Assembly: GCA_002494885.1 (NCBI GenBank)
Contig: DACV01000009.1
Location: 124,001 to 188,000, forward strand
Length of the DNA: 64,000 nt
Reading direction: 5' to 3'
Source: Methanobacterium sp. UBA44
GTDB taxonomy: Archaea; Methanobacteriota; Methanobacteria; Methanobacteriales; Methanobacteriaceae
Below are positions 54,410-64,000 of this stretch, one piece after another; the stretch's first letter is position 1, and the number at the start of each line of letters is the position of its first letter. A model generated the notes under the pieces. The model saw nothing but the letters and a program-made list of their open reading frames with translations. It had not been told where the DNA came from and made no database searches. The translations under genes were made by a program, and so were the position numbers.

Positions 54410-55069
54410 TTAAAAAAGTATATTATCAACTTCTCTAACAAATAGCCGAGCATCTGACAACTTTCTAGCAGATGAATCAAATTTATTAGTTTCATAAATT
54501 ACTGTGGGTATTCCCTGATTTGCAAGTGGCTGAGTGACCTGATTAACGCTTGTTGCACCTGGTGGAGTATAAATTGCAAGTGAAGGTATTCTATGATTGG
54601 CAATAAACCTTACAATACCAAGTGTATATTCATCTTTGGATATGGGGAATAAAAAGCGTGAGAACCTGTAATTATTAATCCCAAACCGGTTTTCATGAAT
54701 ATCGAATACAAATGTGGGATCATTTCTAATTATACTTGGAACAACAAATTTTTGTGCTAATAACTGTCCATTAATTCTACTTGTGGTATAATCCGATGCT
54801 CCTCTAGTTACATGTACCTTGTATACTATATATTTGTAATTTAAGCTACTAGACCTATTTTTAACATTATTTGCTATATCAAAACCAAATTCTTTTTCAA
54901 GTGGATGAACACCAGTTATATACACTATTTCTGTATTAGAATTTAGATTTCCATAGGTAAATTTCTCAACATAACCATAAGAAGTACTGCCTATAATTGC
55001 TGCTGAACTGGTATTTATTGCAGATAATACAATTACTAGACATAGAATGACTCCCAGTATTTTATTCAT
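54410..55069 (-). CDS. Small secreted M14-like zinc protein
   Basis: A 219-residue protein with a cleavable signal peptide (about 1-23, ending STSSA or SSAA). Possible zinc ligands in M14-like arrangement: GVHPLEKE (His55, Glu58), FDIHENRFG (His125) and VIYETNK (Glu193). The order H..E, H, E and the segment LANQGIPTVIYE parallel the two longer M14-like proteins (AGIPSIIGE, AGIPAITCE). The AGGAGGT SD stands before ATG 55069. It carries no pseudomurein-binding repeats; a wall substrate is only inferred from context. Confidence 0.6.
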   Translation of the reverse strand: MNKILGVILCLVIVLSAINTSSAAIIGSTSYGYVEKFTYGNLNSNTEIVYITGVHPLEKEFGFDIANNVKNRSSSLNYKYIVYKVHVTRGASDYTTSRINGQLLAQKFVVPSIIRNDPTFVFDIHENRFGINNYRFSRFLFPISKDEYTLGIVRFIANHRIPSLAIYTPPGATSVNQVTQPLANQGIPTVIYETNKFDSSARKLSDARLFVREVDNILF

Positions 55070-55399
55070 ATTTTTATTACCTCCTATAAATTTTATTTAA
55101 TAGTAATACTAAATATGTCATTAGTAATATCATTATAGGTTCTGATATTAAAAATTTTTCAATTACTAAAAAACTATCTACATGGGTTATTATGATCCCT
55201 CTAAAAAAATAAACCATTTAAAGCAGAATAATCTTAAAATAAGCCTCTTAAACCAAATAAAACAGTATAAAATTAATGTTTTAATGATTATTTTTAAATT
55301 CTATAAATGAAAATAACATTTTTATCTCAATGTAAATAAAAAGCAGAACATATGTTTTTAGTTTGTGATTATTTATAAAATTAAAAGATTCATTTACAA
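55070..55399. other. Intergenic region, 330 bases
   Basis: AT-rich and without a reading frame I can support. It contains the SD of the secreted M14-like gene (plus-strand CCTCCTATA near 55080), a presumed promoter for that gene, and the 3' end region of the GTPase gene. I see nothing else in it. Confidence 0.4.
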
Positions 55400-56989
55400 T
55401 TATTCAATAATCCGGGTTATAGAACCAATTCCTTTACTCCTTCCTTCACGGAATATAACTTTTTGACTTTCCTTGATATTAAAGGGTCTGTATTTAAACC
55501 GCATTCTAATTTTACCCCTATCTCCTGCAGACATGAACTCTTTATCGAGAGGTTCGAAAGCTACAGTTTCTGATATGGTTTCAATGTGAGTTATACATTC
55601 ATAACCTTCTTTAATCGTTGTAGGATGCACTAAAATGGCAACATCAGCTTCAAATTCTCTAACAGAGTTTTTCTCATAGTTATGATCGCATAGAATCATT
55701 CCTCTTTTGATATCTTCAATACCGACACCTTTTATTGATATTCCTACCACATCGCCAGCTTCTGCATAATCTTTTTTGCAATAGTGCATTTCAATGGATT
55801 TGGCCCGGACATTCATATATTTACCAGTCCCATCAGGACCTAAAAATAATTTATCACCACTTTTTACTTTCCCCTGCCTGATTGTGCCGCTTACAACTAC
55901 TCCTACACCCACGACAGAATATATTTTGTCTATGTACATCATGAATGGTTTTAAAGAATCTTCTGTCTTATTTGGGATTTTTAAATTTAAAAATAATTCA
56001 TCAAGGAGATTTAAACCTTCACCAGTTAATGATGAAACATTTATAATTGGCACCAGGTGCGGATTATCATTTTGAGCGACAAATCCAGCATCATCTTCAC
56101 TTTTTATCATGAAAGGGATCCTTCCAACAAGTTTCAGCAGTTCAAAAACTTTTTCTTTAGTTTCTTTTATTATATCTACAGAAACCATGTCGATTTTAGT
56201 AATTGTCACTATAACAGGTAAATCCATAGCCAGAATAATTCCAAGATGCTCCTTAGTGATATGGGTCGGGCCCTGATCAGCTGCGACGGTAAGAAGACCA
56301 TAATCAAGTTTTTGACCTACTATGCCTCTTATTGTTGTTCTGAGCCAAGGTTCGTGTCCCACAGTATCAACAAAGCATATTAGCTTATCACAATCTTCAA
56401 CCAGCTTTGCTTTGTCCTTTTTATTTAAAGGATTTTTAATTCGCATTGCTTCATCATTGCTGAAACCATAAATTGCAAAGGAAAGATCTGCAGAGAGGCC
56501 TCTTTCTATTTCGTGTTTTTGAAGATCAAGGAATATTCTTGTTCTACCTGAACCGTTATCAAGGTTTCCTGTAGTAATGGTTCCAACAAGGGTGCTTTTT
56601 CCATGATCTACGTGCCCTGCAACGCCTACCAGCATATGGTCACGTTTAAAACCATTATTTTTCCCAATAAAAACCCGGGCTATTTCTCCATTATCGCCAG
56701 GGAATTTTTCAACCTTTAAAATAACGGCATTTATCTCTTCAGCAACTCTTTTTAAAACAAATATTGATTCTTCGATTTCTTTCTCATCAAGACCAGTAAG
56801 ATTACCATCATCATCAACGCCAACAAAGTAAATAGCTTCACCATTACCCCGCTCCATTCGGTATTTCATCTGGGATGCAAGCCGTTGCTTTCTATCTTTT
56901 TGAAGATGATAATCCTCATTAAGACGTTCTTTAAACTCTATATTTCTTCTTTCGCCTTTTTTTGTAATATTATGGATGCTGGTTTTCAT
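55400..56989 (-). CDS. GTPBP1/2-type elongation-factor-like GTPase
   Basis: A 529-residue protein. An N-terminal domain of about 115 residues (KERLNEDYHLQKDRKQRLASQM, DDDGNLTGL) precedes an EF-Tu-like G domain: AGHVDHGKSTLVGT (G1), DTVGHEPW (G3) and TKID (G4). Domains II and III follow (VVGVGVVVSGTIRQGK, and RMRFKYRPFNIKESQKVIFREG). Archaeal and eukaryal GTPBP1/2 relatives work in translation quality control; the archaeal role is not fixed. It lies 39 bases after the DUF1922 zinc ribbon, and the two are likely cotranscribed. Confidence 0.9.
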   Translation of the reverse strand: MKTSIHNITKKGERRNIEFKERLNEDYHLQKDRKQRLASQMKYRMERGNGEAIYFVGVDDDGNLTGLDEKEIEESIFVLKRVAEEINAVILKVEKFPGDNGEIARVFIGKNNGFKRDHMLVGVAGHVDHGKSTLVGTITTGNLDNGSGRTRIFLDLQKHEIERGLSADLSFAIYGFSNDEAMRIKNPLNKKDKAKLVEDCDKLICFVDTVGHEPWLRTTIRGIVGQKLDYGLLTVAADQGPTHITKEHLGIILAMDLPVIVTITKIDMVSVDIIKETKEKVFELLKLVGRIPFMIKSEDDAGFVAQNDNPHLVPIINVSSLTGEGLNLLDELFLNLKIPNKTEDSLKPFMMYIDKIYSVVGVGVVVSGTIRQGKVKSGDKLFLGPDGTGKYMNVRAKSIEMHYCKKDYAEAGDVVGISIKGVGIEDIKRGMILCDHNYEKNSVREFEADVAILVHPTTIKEGYECITHIETISETVAFEPLDKEFMSAGDRGKIRMRFKYRPFNIKESQKVIFREGRSKGIGSITRIIE

Positions 56990-57028
56990 GAGATTACAAA
57001 GAGATGTTAATTTGGTTAGTTATATGAT

Positions 57029-57241
57029 TCACATTTTGTCTGCGGTGGTAAAGTACGCTCCACCGTATTTTTCTTCCTGTAATTCTCTAACTTTTTCAGA
57101 TGCTAACTGTGCATCTTCTGTTTTTGCAATAATTCTTCTGCTCTTAATTTTGAATGTTTTACCGCATACGCACTTTTTCTGAGCTACATCTTCTCTGGAG
57201 TACATTGCGCGTCCGCAATCACATCTAAATACAACATACAT
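57029..57241 (-). CDS. DUF1922 zinc-ribbon protein (MTH1184-like)
   Basis: A 70-residue protein with FRCDCGRAMYSRE, then KKCVCGKTFKIKSRRI, the zinc fold of MTH1184. The tail LVRELQEEKYGG-type is also conserved. Function unknown. It lies just upstream of the GTPBP-like gene on the same strand, as in relatives, hinting at a link with translation. Confidence 0.9.
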   Translation of the reverse strand: MYVVFRCDCGRAMYSREDVAQKKCVCGKTFKIKSRRIIAKTEDAQLASEKVRELQEEKYGGAYFTTADKM

Positions 57242-57482
57242 TTTTTATCACATTTTTCAATGATTTAATTCATAATGTTTTTCTGAAGTTATAATGTGAT
57301 CTATTAGGTGCATATGCCATTTAAATTTATAAATTATATTTTTAATCGTTTTAAATTATTCTGGTAATTTTAATGGATTAATTATATAATTTTCAGGTGT
57401 TTTAATAAATTTATGTATATAATTGTATTCATCACTTCATTTAAATTTTTCAATTATATTCATATAAAAACAAATCATTGAA

Positions 57483-58646
<1,164 letters not shown>

Positions 58647-58701
58647 TTTATATCACACATTATTTGATTTATTATTTATTTTATTAATGATAATAAATGA
58701 T

Positions 58702-59367
58702 TTATAATTTTTTAATAATTCCATTTTCATAAACTGGAACTACATCATATATATCTTTTTTAGTGCAGAATTCAATATCATCAAAAAATCCGAGTTTTTT
58801 AAGCCCTCGAGCTGATTCAGAATTTTTAATGGCTTCATTAACCATTCTTCCATCTCTTGATGCCATATAAGCTGCCTGGGACATTTCATCAAGATCATAG
58901 TCTTTAAAGTTTGATATTATTTCTCCAGCACCAAGAAAATCTTCTATAGCAAATCTTCCTCTAACACCAGCCATTACGACTTCTATATGATTTTCTGCAA
59001 TTTCAGATGCTAATTTGGCCACTGCTTTTGCATTTACAAATGAACCTACAAGTGATTTTGCATTCATTCCTTTAAGGATTCTGGTACCATTACTTGTTGT
59101 TAAAACAAGTGTATCTCCGCCAAAATTTTTTATTTCAATGGGGGAGTTACCTGTATCGAATCCTTTAATTGTTGCACCTTCTCTTTCACCTGCAAGAATT
59201 GCATTATACTTTTTTGCTAATTCTACAGCATTATTTTTATCTTTTACTGCAACAACTTTATTAAAATTATCTAATGCAACTGTAATTGTTGTACTGGCTC
59301 TTAAGACATCGACCATAATTGCAACATCGTGAGAAAGCGATTTATCTAGAGATAATGTGACTAACAT
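58702..59367 (-). CDS. comB: 2-phosphosulfolactate phosphatase
   Basis: A 221-residue Mg2+-dependent phosphatase in coenzyme M synthesis (phosphosulfolactate to sulfolactate). Family marks: VDVLRASTTITVAL, ILAGEREGATIKGFDTGNSP, LVLTTSNGTRIL and VMAGVRGRFAIEDFLGAG. The length and motifs are standard. It lies alone between TraB and the TRAM gene on the minus strand. Confidence 0.93.
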   Translation of the reverse strand: MLVTLSLDKSLSHDVAIMVDVLRASTTITVALDNFNKVVAVKDKNNAVELAKKYNAILAGEREGATIKGFDTGNSPIEIKNFGGDTLVLTTSNGTRILKGMNAKSLVGSFVNAKAVAKLASEIAENHIEVVMAGVRGRFAIEDFLGAGEIISNFKDYDLDEMSQAAYMASRDGRMVNEAIKNSESARGLKKLGFFDDIEFCTKKDIYDVVPVYENGIIKKL

Positions 59368-59423
59368 TGAAAAACACCAGAAAATAGGATTTTAGAATTA
59401 AAAAAATGAATTGAGTGGTTTAA

Positions 59424-59633
59424 TTAAACTTTTTCAGCAAAACCAAATTTTCTTCTTACAGAGACTATTTTTACTTTAACCTCATCACCAACTTTGGTAT
59501 CTGGCACAAATACTACAAAACCATTTATTCTAGTAATACCGTCGCCTTCTTTACCTACATCTTCAATTTTAACATCATATTCTTCCCCTTCTTCAATAGG
59601 GGCTGTTTTTGGACCTTGATTTGTTCCGAACAA
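59424..59633 (-). CDS. TRAM-domain RNA-binding protein, second copy, TTG start
   Basis: A 69-residue TRAM protein (MFGTNQGPKTAPIEEGEEYDVKIEDVGKEGDG... to RRKFGFAEKV in outline), with the same layout as the protein at 15491. The start TTG 59633 follows AGGATGTGA with the same spacing as its paralogue. It should bind RNA. Two copies in one window suggest separate regulation by, for example, temperature. Confidence 0.9.
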   Translation of the reverse strand: MFGTNQGPKTAPIEEGEEYDVKIEDVGKEGDGITRINGFVVFVPDTKVGDEVKVKIVSVRRKFGFAEKV

Positions 59634-59906
59634 TTAATTCACATCCTTTGATCAATATTTTGATTGATCTTAAAATTAATTATGATTGAATCAATATATA
59701 AATATTTTTATAAAAGGAAATAAGGTCAAGAAGCATATTTTAATCTTTTAACTATTTTAAAATTAATTTAGAGGATATCTGGAATGTTATAGATCAATTT
59801 TGATAACTTCGGTATTTCTTGATTTTTTAATAATGAAAAATAGAAATTATTTTAGTGGATTACCAAGTTCAGTCTATTTTCCACCAGTTATAACGTCTAA
59901 ATCCTG

Positions 59907-60140
59907 TTAGCTTCGGCTTCTTCCAGACCTTAATAATATTTTATCACCTATTTTATCAACCATACTGCATGGTATTGTTCTTTCTTCACCTACTCCTACT
60001 TTTGCAGATAGGTTTCCTTCTCTAAGGATAATTGCTTCTATTTTACGATTTCTAAGGTCTAATTCAAGGTCTTCTACTTCTCCAATTTTATTTCCTTGGG
60101 TATCTATTACATCTTTACCTTTAATTTCATTTATTTTCAT
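59907..60140 (-). CDS. PRC-barrel domain protein
   Basis: A 77-residue protein made of one PRC-barrel: EIKGKDVIDTQGNKIGEVEDLELD, IEAIILREG and ERTIPCSMVDKIGDKILLR. Archaeal stand-alone PRC-barrel proteins have been linked to FtsZ-based division as CdpB-type proteins in some euryarchaea, so a link with cell division or RNA metabolism is possible. GAGGTGTTC precedes ATG 60140. Confidence 0.88.
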   Translation of the reverse strand: MKINEIKGKDVIDTQGNKIGEVEDLELDLRNRKIEAIILREGNLSAKVGVGEERTIPCSMVDKIGDKILLRSGRSRS

Positions 60141-60297
60141 TATTGAACACCTCTAAACATTTATTTAACCTAATTTTCAAATGACTTAATTGTTATGTAA
60201 CAATTATTATTTATTTAGTAATACTTTAATTTAACCAAAGATTAAAAAGCAAAATTGATATAAAAAAAATTGATATTATTTAAGGCGAGGGTAAATC

Positions 60298-60822
60298 ATG
60301 TCATCAATGAGAATTGTTACAACTCCAATGTGTCAGAGGATTCTTGAACTAGCAGGGATCAATGACTATATTGTAAGTTCTAATCCCGATAAAATAAATG
60401 GAGATATTACAGTAACGCTATCTGAAACAAAAACATCATCCAGGTCCATAAAAATTAAATTAAATACATTTTCACAAATTACTGAAAGTGTAAAAAAACT
60501 TACAGAAATATTTGAAACTACTCCTTTAAAATATGAAATAACTAATCTCATATATTCAAAGAATAATAATGAGAAAATAAAAATAAAAGTATATTCAAAT
60601 TTTTTAAAAGAAATAGTGGAAGATATGGGTTTTACAATTGTTCATGAGAATTATGACTATATCGTTTACCCAGATTATATGAAAGATAAAATACTTGATG
60701 AAATAAAAGATAATGTGAAGGTAGTTGAAGTTCCTTCCCATAAGAATGCACCATCAGACCCTATAAAAAGGGCGGAAATGAGATATAATATTTTGGAGAG
60801 AAATTTATGTACGAAACACTGA
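60298..60822 (+). CDS. Methanogenesis marker protein 17
   Basis: A 174-residue soluble protein; VTTPMCQRILELAGI, SSNPDKINGDITVTLSE and APSDPIKRAEMRYNILERNLC fit the marker 17 family. It is found only in methanogens and their kin, and several such markers work in the assembly or activation of methyl-CoM reductase. ATG 60298 follows GGCGAGGGT. Its 3' end overlaps the marker 7 gene by 16 bases, so they are coupled. Confidence 0.8.
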   Translation: MSSMRIVTTPMCQRILELAGINDYIVSSNPDKINGDITVTLSETKTSSRSIKIKLNTFSQITESVKKLTEIFETTPLKYEITNLIYSKNNNEKIKIKVYSNFLKEIVEDMGFTIVHENYDYIVYPDYMKDKILDEIKDNVKVVEVPSHKNAPSDPIKRAEMRYNILERNLCTKH

Positions 60823-61718
60823 CATATACTGGAGGAGTTCACAAGCACGAAGAAGTAACAGAGCTTATAGAAGATCTGGGAGGATTTGTGCTGCAGGAGA
60901 ACTTCAGCCAGATGGATCTTGTCATAACTCTTGCTGTACCAATAGAAGATGTTGATAAAGTAAAAGAAAAAGCAAAAGAACTTCTTGGAACTGTAAAGGT
61001 AGCTCCGATGGCAGGGACAGAAATTGCAATAGTATCTCCAACTCTTGCCCGACAACACCTCCCTCATTCTGCCTGTGATATTTCAGAATACTTGCGAAGA
61101 TATGGTGCAAAGGATAATATGATAGGTTTATCCAGAGGAGCAGGAAAAGGCATATCCAGAATATCTCAGGATGAAAAAAAGCTCATTGAAGAACATGATC
61201 TGGCAGTTTTTGCCCTTGGAAGCTTCAGGGAATGTATATTAAATAAAATTCATCTTTTTGAAGATATGGAGATACCTATAGTAGTTACAGGAGCTCCGAA
61301 CATGAGCGCTGATGAAATTCCAGGAGCAACAGCATATGTTGGGGGTTTAGGAAGAATTCCAAGAAGACTTAAGCGTGGAGAGAATATCAGAGCACTTAGA
61401 AACCTTGTTTCTACCGTTGAAGGTATTTTAAATGATAAAAGATATGAAATTGCTCAGGATCCACCGATAGTGCCTTCAATACTTGTAAAAAGTGAGATTG
61501 AGAACCAGATGCCGGCAATAGAAGAAATATACTCTCCTTCCCCAATTGTAAGCCAGCTCGATGGAGTAAGGGTTAAGCTTAATTTTGATAAATATAAAGA
61601 TGAAATTGGAAATGTTAAAGTGGACGATTACCGGCTAGGAGATGTCTCAGAAATCAGGAAATCCATGATGTATGATTATACACTGGTTAAACTGTTACCT
61701 GAATCCTCTATTTTATAA
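60807..61718 (+). CDS. Methanogenesis marker protein 7
   Basis: A 303-residue protein: TYTGGVHKHEEVTELIEDLGG, AGTEIAIVSPTLARQHLPHSACDISEYLRRYGA, VVTGAPNMSADEIPGATAYVGGLGRIP. It is typical of marker 7, which associates with the methyl-CoM reductase activation machinery in biochemical studies of related methanogens. It is cotranscribed with marker 17, and marker 10 lies further down on the other strand. Confidence 0.88.
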   Translation: MYETLTYTGGVHKHEEVTELIEDLGGFVLQENFSQMDLVITLAVPIEDVDKVKEKAKELLGTVKVAPMAGTEIAIVSPTLARQHLPHSACDISEYLRRYGAKDNMIGLSRGAGKGISRISQDEKKLIEEHDLAVFALGSFRECILNKIHLFEDMEIPIVVTGAPNMSADEIPGATAYVGGLGRIPRRLKRGENIRALRNLVSTVEGILNDKRYEIAQDPPIVPSILVKSEIENQMPAIEEIYSPSPIVSQLDGVRVKLNFDKYKDEIGNVKVDDYRLGDVSEIRKSMMYDYTLVKLLPESSIL

Positions 61719-61769
61719 TAAATCTTTTTAACTTGAATAAAATTAAATATTTATTTTTAGGGGGTAAAA

Positions 61770-62852
61770 ATGAAGAGATTAATCCAGATGGTCATATTTC
61801 TATCGGTATTTTTCTTTGGATTTCTGGTTCTAAATTACTATATTTTCTCTAGAATTGGCATGTTACTGGATTTATCAAAAATAACTGTCTACTCATTGAT
61901 ATTTATATTTGCAATATCCTATCCTGCTGCAACAGTACTTGAAAGGACAGTTTCGCATATAATTACCCGTGCTTTGTATACCATTGCCTCTGCATGGATG
62001 GGAATGTCATTTTTCATTATAACTTTGCTTCTTATCTATGAAATATTGAAATTTATATTTAATATTCCTCCATTTACAGCAGGAATCTCAATAATAGCAA
62101 TCGCTTCAGTTATAAGCACATATGCTATTTTCAATAGTATATTTTTAGAAATTAAAGAGATTGAAATCAGTATTCCCAATTTAAAAAGAGATATGAGGAT
62201 AGTTCAACTTTCAGATATGCATATAGGTTCTGTAAGGAATTCAGGATTTATAAAAAAAATAGTTAAAAAAACAAATGCTTTAAATCCCCATATTGTGTTG
62301 ATAACGGGTGATACAGCAGATGGGAGTGCCAAATTACATCCTTATATGTTTAATGACATAGATAAACTTAAATGTCCAGTATTCCTTGGAATAGGTAATC
62401 ATGATGTTTATGAAGGGATAGATAACGTTTTAGAAGTACTTAAAACTACAAATATAAGAGTATTAAGGGATGAAATGGTAGAAATACATGATTTACAGAT
62501 AATAGGTGTTGATTATTCATTTGAAAAGAATTATCTTAAAAATGTGCTTTTGCAGTTAGAAATAGATAAATCAAAACCTTCTATTTTAATGTACCACGTG
62601 CCAACGGAAATTGAAGCTGCAAGTGCTGCGGGAATTGATTTGCAGATTTCAGGGCATACACATAAAGGACAGTTTTTCCCCTTTAATTATCTGGGCCGTC
62701 TTGTTTTCCCATATTTCAATGGACTTTATCGATATAATGGAACCATTCTCTATGTTTCTCAGGGAACAGGAACATGGGGCCCTCCAATGAGATTGGGTTC
62801 GAAAAATGAGATAACACTGATAAAACTTATAAAAGAACATGATAAGGATTAA
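61770..62852 (+). CDS. Membrane-anchored calcineurin-like phosphoesterase
   Basis: A 360-residue protein with four N-terminal hydrophobic segments (up to about residue 125). A metallophosphoesterase domain follows: IVQLSDMHIGSV, ITGDTADGSA, GIGNHDVYEG, YHVPTEIEAA and ISGHTHKGQFFP. The YkuE-like type often acts on lipids or cell-surface phosphates. Which face of the membrane the domain occupies is not certain. GGGGGTAAAA leads into ATG 61770. Confidence 0.9.
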   Translation: MKRLIQMVIFLSVFFFGFLVLNYYIFSRIGMLLDLSKITVYSLIFIFAISYPAATVLERTVSHIITRALYTIASAWMGMSFFIITLLLIYEILKFIFNIPPFTAGISIIAIASVISTYAIFNSIFLEIKEIEISIPNLKRDMRIVQLSDMHIGSVRNSGFIKKIVKKTNALNPHIVLITGDTADGSAKLHPYMFNDIDKLKCPVFLGIGNHDVYEGIDNVLEVLKTTNIRVLRDEMVEIHDLQIIGVDYSFEKNYLKNVLLQLEIDKSKPSILMYHVPTEIEAASAAGIDLQISGHTHKGQFFPFNYLGRLVFPYFNGLYRYNGTILYVSQGTGTWGPPMRLGSKNEITLIKLIKEHDKD

Positions 62853-62886
62853 ACCTAAAAAAAGAAAATAGTGAATTTCATTCAAT

Positions 62887-64000
62887 TTACTGCTTTCTAA
62901 TTCCAAAGAAGTTAATTGCACCTATAAGGTCTTCAAAAGCGATTAATTCACTTTTTAAGACATCGTTTTGGCTTAAAGTCCCGCTCATTTCTCCATCTAC
63001 ACTTAGTTTATCAGGACCTCGTGCCACAATCCTATTCACACCGTCACGGCTTAATACTTCTTCAGCCACTTTATCATGCACAAAAGCACGGCCTGGAATC
63101 AGAATTGTTTCTTTTACCTGGCTTAAATCAACTTCTTCTAAATCTTTTTGAGTAACTAGGCATCCAATGTCCTGATCAACAGCAACCACGTTTACAAGGT
63201 CTGAAGCTTCAATATTTTCTATAATTTTTTCAATAAAAGGAGCTGCAATATTACTGGTTAATATGGTAGCTTCGGAAGTTATAGGGGACAATATATCCAG
63301 ATATTCTCTATTTTTATCCTTGGAGATTGCAAATGGCGAATCATTTTCAGGATCACAAATAGGAGTACCTGTAACTCTAAAACTGAATTCATCGTTAATT
63401 TTTCTAACTAAAGCCTCAAATTCATCAAGAGAATGAGGGGCCACGTCTTTGAGTATTGGCTCATTACCCAATATCAAACCTTGATTGTGATAATTTGCAA
63501 AACGCATCAATATAAAGGCCTTAGCACCCCATTCTTCCAGATCAGCACATGTTTTCAGCAGTTCTTCGCCATCATTTACCCCTGGAACTATCACCGAAGC
63601 AGCATGTACTTCGGAGCTTTCACAGAAAGTTTTAAGGGCTTTAAGTGATTCTTCAGGAGTTTTATCATTTACCCATTCCCTTCTGATTTCTGGATTTGTT
63701 GAAAAGACAGTAAAAGTTATTTCATCTACTCCTCTGGAAATAAGCTCATCTGCCATCTTAGCATCATCAATACCTTTACCGCTTGTATATCCAAGGTGTA
63801 TAGGCAATCCAAAGTCCGAAAATGCCGAAACAACATCAAAAAGATGGGGATAGCAACTTACATCTCCTCCTCCGCTGATATTAACTTTGAGATCTGCATC
63901 ACGATAGTTTCCAAGCATTAGAGTGCTTTGCACGGAACTTACCACAAAAAATGGTGGTAGAAATTCGTTAGTGGTTTCTCTAATTCCTGTTGTGCAGTTA
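62887..64000 (-). CDS. mmp10: Mmp10 radical SAM protein (MCR arginine methylation), N-terminus missing
   Basis: The minus strand stays open to the right edge, so the start and radical SAM cysteines are outside the window. The visible 371 codons carry the barrel (NISGGGDVSCYPHLF, LGYTSGKGIDDAKMADELI, GVDEITFTVFSTNP), RFANYHNQGLI and the C-terminal domain ending EDLIGAINFFG typical of marker protein 10. Mmp10 methylates an active-site arginine of methyl-CoM reductase at C5 by a radical mechanism. Its tail is convergent with the phosphoesterase gene. Confidence 0.87.
   Translation of the reverse strand, partial: NCTTGIRETTNEFLPPFFVVSSVQSTLMLGNYRDADLKVNISGGGDVSCYPHLFDVVSAFSDFGLPIHLGYTSGKGIDDAKMADELISRGVDEITFTVFSTNPEIRREWVNDKTPEESLKALKTFCESSEVHAASVIVPGVNDGEELLKTCADLEEWGAKAFILMRFANYHNQGLILGNEPILKDVAPHSLDEFEALVRKINDEFSFRVTGTPICDPENDSPFAISKDKNREYLDILSPITSEATILTSNIAAPFIEKIIENIEASDLVNVVAVDQDIGCLVTQKDLEEVDLSQVKETILIPGRAFVHDKVAEEVLSRDGVNRIVARGPDKLSVDGEMSGTLSQNDVLKSELIAFEDLIGAINFFGIRKQ

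Overview
The window comes from a mesophilic, AT-rich, pseudomurein-walled hydrogenotrophic methanogen of the Methanobacteriales, most likely Methanobacterium. The evidence is gene content: an energy-converting hydrogenase B (Ehb) operon, formylmethanofuran:H4MPT formyltransferase, CofG (F420), MptA (methanopterin), ComB (coenzyme M), methanogenesis marker proteins 7, 10 and 17, and two large secreted proteins carrying pseudomurein-binding repeats. Archaeal TATA boxes, Shine-Dalgarno (SD) sites of the AGGAGGTGA type and a tRNA-Trp with a box C/D-like intron agree with this. Assignments rest on reading the translated sequence; no database was searched.

Layout. 0-2.6 kb: start of the Ehb operon (ehbA-F, minus strand, ehbF cut by the left edge). 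2.6-12 kb: YdjM-like and M14-like proteins, argG, a lipoprotein, BofA-like protein, NAD(P)HX repair enzyme, a K+ channel with a triplicated C-terminal module, a zinc-ribbon gene broken by a hairpin array, a gp7-like protein and Ftr. 12-21 kb: a PAS histidine kinase, membrane proteins, a TRAM protein, slipin, and TrkH/TrkA. 21-30 kb: tRNA-Trp and tRNA-Cys, a DASS transporter, decayed uspA, a PAS protein, frameshifted proC, a response regulator and a second TrkH. 29-42 kb: cofG, mptA, HDAC-like, HIT, MFS, twin UbiA prenyltransferases, a GerW/DUF2953 block, Lrp. 42-55 kb: Trm1, a CPBP protease, then a cell-wall region: a pseudomurein-binding M14-like enzyme, a glycosidase-like/pseudomurein-binding/C71 protein and a small secreted M14-like protein. 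55-64 kb: GTPBP-type GTPase, TraB, ComB, TRAM, PRC-barrel, Mmp17-Mmp7, a phosphoesterase and Mmp10 (cut by the right edge).

Most worth following up: (1) arrays of short perfect hairpins, two of them enclosed by an outer stem, one sitting inside a zinc-ribbon gene; (2) the secreted pseudomurein enzymes, especially a protein joining a glycosidase-like barrel to a C71 isopeptidase; (3) three or four genes whose best start is ACG, ATA or ATT behind a strong SD site; (4) a K+ channel whose usual C-terminal domain is replaced by three copies of an unrecognised ~115-residue module. Several lesions (proC, uspA, Nudix, zinc ribbon, a small membrane gene) show either active gene decay or sequence errors.
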